DNA of 5,244 nucleotides, from contig JADFSZ010000125.1 of assembly GCA_022560555.1 (NCBI GenBank), positions 1 through 5,244 of the forward strand, written 5' to 3'. The DNA is from JADFSZ01 sp022560555 [NCBI: PVC group bacterium]. GTDB lineage: Bacteria; GCA-001730085; JADFSZ01. The notes under the pieces are model-generated. The model made no database searches, was not told the origin of the DNA, and was given only the letters and a program-made list of their open reading frames with translations. The stretch's first letter is position 1. The number at the start of each line of letters is the position of its first letter. The translations under genes and the position numbers were made by a program. Positions 1 through 5,244 of the stretch are shown here, piece after piece.

Positions 1-1722
<1,722 letters not shown>

Positions 1723-1726
<4 letters not shown>

Positions 1727-1743
1727 AATGATTTATTCTCCAT
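1723..1743 (-). CDS. Six-codon open frame MENKSF overlapping the VanZ-like start
   Basis: An ATG at 1743, out of frame in the end of the metallophosphoesterase gene, opens a frame of six codons. Its TGA (1725-1723) overlaps the TTG start proposed for the VanZ-like gene. It resembles the mini-frames before popT in length and stop/start overlap but shares no sequence with them and has no ribosome site of its own. Chance is a good explanation. Confidence 0.15.
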
Positions 1744-2461
1744 GCACCAGGCGCAAAGCCAATATTTCCGGAAGACCCGCCTCAAGAATTTTTCTTTGGG
1801 CGTTGTCAATATCATACGGAACTCTTTTAATGGATATCTCCCGGGCTACCGCGTCATAGATACAAAAAGAGCTCATGGGATCATTATCCCGGGGCTGACC
1901 CACACTCCCGACATTGATGATATAACGGTCTCCAGGCTTAAATGTATGTGAAATTTCTCGTCGGGAAACAAACTCTACACGCTCTTCATCAAGAAACACA
2001 CAAGGGATATGAGAGTGGCCGATGAAACACAAAGGCCGGTCAAGGAGCATAAAATTCTTATACACGGTGATCGGATCTAAGATGTAGTTCCATTTATCCG
2101 GCTTATCCAAACTCGCGTGCACAAAAATGGCATCCGTTTTGACAACCATAATGTCAAGTGAGAGAATATATGCTTTATCTTCCTCGGTAAGCTGACGTGC
2201 CGTCCATTCAACGGCAGCTCTCGCGTTGCTGTTAAAATATGTCACATCCGTTTTTCCGACAGCGGCAAAATCGTGATTCCCGGCAATAACATGAGAGCAT
2301 GTGTCCCGGACGAGCGCCAGACATTCACGGGGATTCGCCCCATATCCAACCATGTCCCCCAGACAGATATACTCATCAATGTTTTCCGTTTCATATGCCT
2401 TCAGAACAGCCTTGAGAGCCTCCAGATTACCGTGAACATCAGAAAATATTCCATACCGCAT
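1733..2461 (-). CDS. Calcineurin-like metallophosphoesterase (YfcE/COG0639-like)
   Basis: This is a cytosolic two-metal phosphoesterase of 242 residues. All metal-binding motifs are present in order: DVH (D8, H10) near the N-terminus, GDMVGYG (D36), GNHD (N62, H63), VHA (H115) and GHSH (H149, H151). The C-terminal block GSVGQPRDNDP (185-195) is typical of the ApaH/YfcE-like single-domain group. The substrate cannot be read from sequence; small phosphodiesters or dinucleotides are possible. I chose the ATG at 2461 because it puts the first metal motif at residue 8, as usual for the family, and AGGGAG lies six bases upstream. An in-frame ATG at 2533 would add 24 unconserved residues and overlap the acylphosphatase gene. 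The gene lies 19 bases after acylphosphatase and 6 bases before the VanZ-like gene, in an apparent operon. Family membership is certain and biological role unknown. Confidence 0.94.
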   Translation of the reverse strand: MRYGIFSDVHGNLEALKAVLKAYETENIDEYICLGDMVGYGANPRECLALVRDTCSHVIAGNHDFAAVGKTDVTYFNSNARAAVEWTARQLTEEDKAYILSLDIMVVKTDAIFVHASLDKPDKWNYILDPITVYKNFMLLDRPLCFIGHSHIPCVFLDEERVEFVSRREISHTFKPGDRYIINVGSVGQPRDNDPMSSFCIYDAVAREISIKRVPYDIDNAQRKILEAGLPEILALRLVHGE

Positions 2462-2467
2462 GTGACA

Positions 2468-2473
2468 CTCCCT
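2468..2473 (-). promoter_or_regulatory. Shine-Dalgarno site of the metallophosphoesterase gene
   Basis: The minus strand reads AGGGAG, then six bases, then ATG at 2461. This is the clearest ribosome-binding site of the operon and it decides the start in favour of 2461 over the upstream ATG at 2533. The same core, AGGGA with a seven-base spacer, recurs before the first ATG of the relay ahead of popT. Confidence 0.85.
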
Positions 2474-2480
2474 GTATGCT

Positions 2481-2756
2481 TTAATAAGTAATGTTAAAAG
2501 CTGAAAATTCTCCGCTTGGCCCCGGAGAAACATTTGTTATACGCACATCCGTAATATAACGTCCCATAGCTTTTCGGATTTCTTCAATAAAATTCTTTGA
2601 ATCTTCCCCTTGTCCGCAGGCAACAACTTCCACGGATTCGTTCGGAAGATTTTTCACATAACCCGTAATATCATGATTCCTCGAAACTGCAAGCACTCTA
2701 TACCGGAATCCAACCCCTTGCACCCTTCCGCTAAAAATGACCTTCACGCAATCCAT
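2481..2756 (-). CDS. acyP: Acylphosphatase
   Basis: This small cytosolic enzyme hydrolyses carboxyl-phosphate bonds, as in acetyl phosphate or 1,3-bisphosphoglycerate, to carboxylate and phosphate. Its 91 residues match the usual family length. The signature GRVQGVGFR (10-18) supplies the phosphate-binding loop and catalytic R18. GYVKNLPNESVEVVA (32-46) carries catalytic N36 and the second signature. The C-terminus FNITY fits the last strand of the ferredoxin-like fold. The ATG at 2756 places R18 and N36 at near-standard positions. No clear Shine-Dalgarno precedes it; the nearest G-rich bases are about 14 upstream. The gene begins only 27 bases after the 3' end of tRNA-Pro with no visible promoter or terminator between, so it is probably transcribed with the tRNA. 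It heads the four-gene run ending in ligA. Its physiological role in bacteria is not well settled. Confidence 0.95.
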   Translation of the reverse strand: MDCVKVIFSGRVQGVGFRYRVLAVSRNHDITGYVKNLPNESVEVVACGQGEDSKNFIEEIRKAMGRYITDVRITNVSPGPSGEFSAFNITY

Positions 2757-2783
2757 ATTTTTAATATTGCATCCCGTTTAAGA

Positions 2784-2860
2784 TGGTCGGAGCGGCGGGA
2801 TTTGAACCCACGGTCTCAGCGTCCCGAACGCTGCGCGTTACCAAGCTACGCCACGCTCCG
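2784..2860 (-). tRNA. tRNA-Pro, anticodon CGG, CCA encoded
   Basis: The 77-base gene folds as a complete cloverleaf. The acceptor CGGAGCG pairs with CGCTCCG, the D-stem is GCGT/ACGC, the anticodon stem CAGCG/CGCTG, and the T-arm GTGGG-TTCAAAT-CCCGC. The seven-base anticodon loop TTCGGGA gives anticodon CGG (2826-2824), reading proline codon CCG. The C1-G72 pair and discriminator A73 match bacterial tRNA-Pro. The 3' CCA is encoded (2786-2784). A promoter lies just upstream and acylphosphatase begins 27 bases downstream. Confidence 0.97.
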
Positions 2861-2884
2861 ACAATAGTCATTTCACCTGGGGGT

Positions 2885-2912
2885 ATTATAATCGAAAAAC
2901 GAAACCTCTAAA
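2885..2912 (-). promoter_or_regulatory. Sigma-70 type promoter for tRNA-Pro and probably the downstream operon
   Basis: On the minus strand a consensus -10 box TATAAT (2890-2885) is preceded, with a 16-base spacer, by TTTAGA (2912-2907), which matches four of six -35 positions. Transcription would start near 2878, leaving a leader of about 18 bases before the tRNA. The bases after the -10 box read ACCCCCA. Such a GC-rich discriminator is typical of stable-RNA promoters under stringent control, though that control is inference here. No other promoter is visible before the four genes that follow. Confidence 0.7.
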
Positions 2913-2941
2913 ATAAAAAAATGATACTGAATGTCATTATT
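2908..2941 (-). terminator. Possible weak intrinsic terminator after popT
   Basis: Starting at the popT stop codon, the minus strand can form a short A/T-rich stem (AATGA with TCATT around the loop CATTCAGTA), followed directly by TTTTTTTATTTT. The T-run is convincing, but the stem has only five firm pairs and little G/C, so termination may be partial. The T-run also overlaps the -35 region of the tRNA promoter, so the two signals share the same short spacer. Confidence 0.35.
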
Positions 2942-3743
2942 TTCTCGACCTGAGCTTCATGCCCATCTCTAAAGAAAATACAAGTGCCATTCCTAGTGCC
3001 ATACTCAACAACAGGACTCCTCGAGAGGTTGAACTTTCCTCGATAAATCCCCAAGGCAGTCTGAGGGCTCCCGTCATCCCCCCCACCAACACAGCTAAAG
3101 TTTGAGCTTTGTAATTCTTAAGTAAAAAATAGAGAACTCTAGAAAATGCCAGCGCGCCCACACTGGCTCCCGCCGCAAAAACAAACAGTATTCCCAGAGC
3201 CATATCTTTTATGGCCCCGATGATATACTCATATTGACCGAGAATGAGCAGAAGAAAAGATCCGGAGATCCCGGGCAGAAGCATGGCCATAATGGCAATC
3301 ATCCCGGAGCCGAACGTCACCCACAGTCCATGATGGCCCTGAAGCGGATTCAGCCCAACAAACAAGTAGGCGCCAACAGCTCCAAACAGGAAATATCCAA
3401 CAAGGCGCCCCCAGTGAAACGAGGGATGACTTCGGACAATATGAACAACGCTGGCCATAATAAGTCCGAAAAAGAACGCGTAGGTCGGCCCTTTATGAGA
3501 CGTGAGCAAAGTTTCAATGACATGAGAAAACAGAAAAATGGCAAGACCCATCCCGGCGCCTAAAGGAATAAAAAATTTGAAACGGACTGTTTGAAAAAAC
3601 TTGAGAGGTTGAATGTCACGGATGGAGCTTATCAATTCGTCATAAATGTTTAATATCAAGGCCATCGTTCCTCCGGAAACACCCGGAATCACATCCGCGA
3701 TACCCATCAATATTCCTTTAAAAAATAATTTCACTTTTTTCAT
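2937..3743 (-). CDS. popT: DUF368 / PopT-family undecaprenyl-phosphate translocase
   Basis: This is a polytopic membrane protein of 268 residues. The family (DUF368) has been shown in other bacteria to return undecaprenyl phosphate, the lipid carrier for peptidoglycan and other envelope polymers, across the cytoplasmic membrane. Both hallmark half-repeats are present: GIADVIPGVSGGT (14-26) and AMLLPGISGSFLLLILGQY (153-171), an internal duplication forming paired re-entrant elements. Hydrophobic stretches at about 58-80, 87-104, 113-131, 181-207, 214-228 and 242-260 fit the remaining membrane segments. Length is at the short end of the family. The ATG at 3743 gives the usual MKK(V)K-type N-terminus, but it has no Shine-Dalgarno of its own. 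It overlaps the stop of a six-codon frame and sits at the end of a tandem stop/start array after the cyclase gene. Family call is firm; transport function is by homology. Confidence 0.93.
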   Translation of the reverse strand: MKKVKLFFKGILMGIADVIPGVSGGTMALILNIYDELISSIRDIQPLKFFQTVRFKFFIPLGAGMGLAIFLFSHVIETLLTSHKGPTYAFFFGLIMASVVHIVRSHPSFHWGRLVGYFLFGAVGAYLFVGLNPLQGHHGLWVTFGSGMIAIMAMLLPGISGSFLLLILGQYEYIIGAIKDMALGILFVFAAGASVGALAFSRVLYFLLKNYKAQTLAVLVGGMTGALRLPWGFIEESSTSRGVLLLSMALGMALVFSLEMGMKLRSRK

Positions 3744-3760
3744 AATGCCGTCTTTTTCAT
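3740..3760 (-). CDS. Six-codon open frame MKKTAL, second relay ORF before popT
   Basis: The ATG at 3760 overlaps the TGA of the previous mini-frame, and its own TGA (3742-3740) overlaps the popT ATG at 3743. It has no separate ribosome site. If translated, it would be by reinitiation, and the peptide itself is probably not the product of interest. Translation is unproven. Confidence 0.3.
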   Translation of the reverse strand: MKKTAL

Positions 3761-3777
3761 AGAGATAACTTTTTCAT
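3757..3777 (-). CDS. Six-codon open frame MKKLSL, first relay ORF before popT
   Basis: The ATG at 3777 overlaps the cyclase stop (ATGA), and its TGA (3759-3757) overlaps the next ATG at 3760. AGGGA lies seven bases upstream, the same spacing as at the metallophosphoesterase start. This is therefore the only ATG of the three with a recognisable ribosome-binding site. Translation is unproven. Confidence 0.35.
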   Translation of the reverse strand: MKKLSL

Positions 3778-5244
3778 AGAGATATCCCTGTCGGATTCTT
3801 TATGCGGCTTTTGAGCTCATAAAGACAGATTTCAGATTTTTTTCCTTTAACCAGGTGGCAGCCGATACTGTCGAGTTCGAATTCTCCGCTGAGAAGATCC
3901 ACCGTCTCTTGGGTTAAAAGTATTTTTTTATCAAAATCCCTTGTCAGCCTTTCCACGCGGCTGGCCACATTCACCGTATCTCCAATGACCGAATACTCCA
4001 TGCGTTGAGCCGCTCCGATGTTTCCGACAACAGCGTCTCCGGAATGAATCCCGACTCCGATGTCAATTTGAGGAAGTCCCTCTTTACGTAATTTTTCATT
4101 TACTCGCTCGAGTGAGTTTACAAAATCCAGCGCGGCCAAACACGCGTGTTGGGCGTGCTCCTTAACCTTCACGGGAGCACCAAAAACAACAAGCAGTCCG
4201 TCACCCAAATATTTATCCAGATACCCTTTATGGGAATCAATACACTGCACAATTTCGGAAAAATAAATATTGAGCATTTTCACGGTTTTTTCCGGAGTTA
4301 AACTTTCCGCGATCGATGTAAAATTCCGGATATCACAGAACAAAACGGAAATATGAGCAAGCGCGCCTCCGAGTTCCAGGGACTTTTTTTGAAGAACATC
4401 CTGCATGACCGCTTGCCCCACATATTTTCCAAAAAAGTTTTTGACCATGTCCCGCTCTTTTAAGCCTTTAACCATATGATTAAATGCCCCCGTCAATTCA
4501 CCGACTTCATCTAAGGATTGGGGCCGCAGCTGGATGTCGAAGTCTCCCGTCGCAACTTTCCGCGCCGAAACAGAAAGGGTTTTTAAAGGTTTCGTGAAAA
4601 TTCCCGTTATGAACCAGACAACCATCGTTACGAGACTCACACCTAAAATATGCATGAAAAAAGCGCTGACGGATAAACGACGTAATGGGAGAAACAGTTT
4701 CTCCAAGTCGACGGGATAAATAATATGCAGGCGGTTTAAAGGCGCGTATCCGAACACGAAAAGAAATTCTTTGTCTTGAATTTTGGCACGATACGGACTC
4801 TTTGAGGGATCTCGAAAAACCTCAAAATCAAGGGCCTCCATATTTTGCGCCGTGGAAAAACCGGGTTCTTTAATCAGGATAAACAATTCATTATTCTTTT
4901 TCGTATAGATCATGTCCTCAACGTTCCGGCTGAATATATTTCCAATGAGCATCAAAAGGTCATCAAACAAGACATCATAAGCCACAACCCCGGCAAGATG
5001 TCCTTCGGCATTCATCACGGGAGCGGCAAATGTGACCGTCATTTTTTTTGTAAATGCGTCCGGATAAGGCTCTATGAAAGAAGCCTCCCGGGATTCCAAC
5101 GCCAGTTGATACCAGGGCCGTGTTCTCGGGTCAAAACCATCTTGCGGCTGAAAAAAGTTTTCCGAATTTTTAGTGAAACCATCTTCAAATCCAATGTATA
5201 TTCGCTTGTCATGTCTTCGGACAATGTCTGATATATCCATTTGA
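3774..5244 (-). CDS. Class III adenylate cyclase with dCache sensor and HAMP domain, N-terminus beyond window
   Basis: This is a membrane receptor that makes cAMP from ATP. The reading frame is open through the window edge, so the ATG at 5240 is probably internal and the first membrane helix and start of the sensor are missing. Counting from that ATG, the extracytoplasmic dCache part includes the hallmark FDPRTRPWY (36-44). A membrane helix follows at about 190-215, HAMP at 216-264, a short linker, and the cyclase domain from about 296 to 475. Both metal aspartates are present (D303 in FCDIRNFT, D347 in KYLGDG). ATP-selecting K343 and D421 (IGDTVN) are intact, as are the transition-state residues N424 and R428. 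The K/D pair indicates adenylate rather than guanylate cyclase. The last codon overlaps an ATG leading into the popT relay, so the two genes are probably coupled. The ligand is unknown. Confidence 0.93.
   Translation of the reverse strand, partial: QMDISDIVRRHDKRIYIGFEDGFTKNSENFFQPQDGFDPRTRPWYQLALESREASFIEPYPDAFTKKMTVTFAAPVMNAEGHLAGVVAYDVLFDDLLMLIGNIFSRNVEDMIYTKKNNELFILIKEPGFSTAQNMEALDFEVFRDPSKSPYRAKIQDKEFLFVFGYAPLNRLHIIYPVDLEKLFLPLRRLSVSAFFMHILGVSLVTMVVWFITGIFTKPLKTLSVSARKVATGDFDIQLRPQSLDEVGELTGAFNHMVKGLKERDMVKNFFGKYVGQAVMQDVLQKKSLELGGALAHISVLFCDIRNFTSIAESLTPEKTVKMLNIYFSEIVQCIDSHKGYLDKYLGDGLLVVFGAPVKVKEHAQHACLAALDFVNSLERVNEKLRKEGLPQIDIGVGIHSGDAVVGNIGAAQRMEYSVIGDTVNVASRVERLTRDFDKKILLTQETVDLLSGEFELDSIGCHLVKGKKSEICLYELKSRIKNPTGISL
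3785..3789 (-). promoter_or_regulatory. Shine-Dalgarno-like site at the end of the cyclase gene
   Basis: The minus strand reads AGGGA within the last codons of the cyclase, seven bases before the ATG at 3777. It is 41 bases from the popT ATG, too far to serve popT directly. It may have been the original popT ribosome site before the tandem duplication moved the start away. Confidence 0.55.

Larger units (their letters stand above)
3734..3784 (-). repeat. 17-base tandem repeat across the cyclase-popT junction
   Basis: Two exact 16-base copies (3752-3767 and 3769-3784), with a period of 17, read TATCTCTATGAAAAAG on the minus strand. A third, diverged copy (3734-3751) keeps only TATGAAAAAAG. 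Each copy carries one ATGAAAAA, at 3777, 3760 and 3743, and the last is the popT start. The first copy includes the stop codon of the cyclase. This looks like slippage duplication of a stop/start junction. Confidence 0.9.

Noticed and set aside
2459-2533. Longer start for the metallophosphoesterase at 2533.
   Set aside because: It overlaps the acylphosphatase C-terminus, adds unconserved residues and lacks a ribosome site, while 2461 has AGGGAG and places the DVH motif at residue 8.
2784-2860. tRNA-Pro as an integration site for a mobile element.
   Set aside because: No integrase gene and no duplicate of the tRNA 3' end was seen in the window, and the flanking genes look like ordinary chromosome.
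2610-2867. Plus-strand open frame of 85 codons running through the tRNA.
   Set aside because: It crosses acyP and tRNA-Pro in antisense; the stretch resembling 'ERRDLNPRSQRPERCA' is the typical false translation of a tRNA gene.
3234-3563. Plus-strand open frame of 109 codons.
   Set aside because: It is a very polar, low-complexity translation antisense to popT membrane segments, as expected for a shadow frame.
4845-5231. Plus-strand open frame of 128 codons.
   Set aside because: It is antisense to the dCache part of the cyclase, and the translation has no recognisable family features.
5238-5240. ATG at 5240 as the true start of the adenylate cyclase.
   Set aside because: The frame stays open to the window edge, and the protein from this ATG lacks the first membrane helix and front half of the dCache domain, so the gene is almost certainly cut by the window.

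Overview
This is a gene-dense bacterial chromosome fragment, with every recognisable gene on the minus strand. Evidence for bacteria: an NAD+-dependent DNA ligase, a tRNA-Pro with encoded CCA, a -10 box reading TATAAT, Shine-Dalgarno sites of the AGGGA type, and tightly packed or overlapping genes. The phylum cannot be fixed from the sequence. A dCache-HAMP adenylate cyclase beside a PopT-type undecaprenyl-phosphate carrier fits a free-living bacterium with a cell envelope. A poorly sampled lineage is possible, but that is a guess. I see no mobile element, phage gene or CRISPR array.

Layout in the direction of transcription, from right to left. (1) From beyond 5244 down to 3774: a membrane class III adenylate cyclase, cut at its N-terminus by the window edge. 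(2) 3743-2937: a DUF368/PopT membrane protein. The junction between them (3740-3790) holds a 17-base tandem repeat that creates three successive ATGA stop/start overlaps and two six-codon open frames. (3) 2861-2936: a short spacer with a possible weak terminator and a strong promoter. (4) 2860-2784: tRNA-Pro(CGG). (5) 2756 to beyond position 1: four closely spaced genes for acylphosphatase, a calcineurin-like metallophosphoesterase, a VanZ-like membrane protein and the first two thirds of ligA. Gaps between these four are 19, 6 and 2 bases.

The cyclase and popT appear to form one translationally coupled unit, joining extracytoplasmic sensing and cAMP production to lipid-carrier recycling for cell-wall synthesis. 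The four genes after the tRNA have no visible promoter of their own. They probably depend on read-through from the tRNA promoter, which would place ligA and its companions under a stable-RNA-type promoter.

The most unusual sequence is the stop/start relay before popT. The VanZ-like gene also has an odd start: it has no usable ATG and begins in the same frame as the preceding gene, directly after that gene's stop codon.
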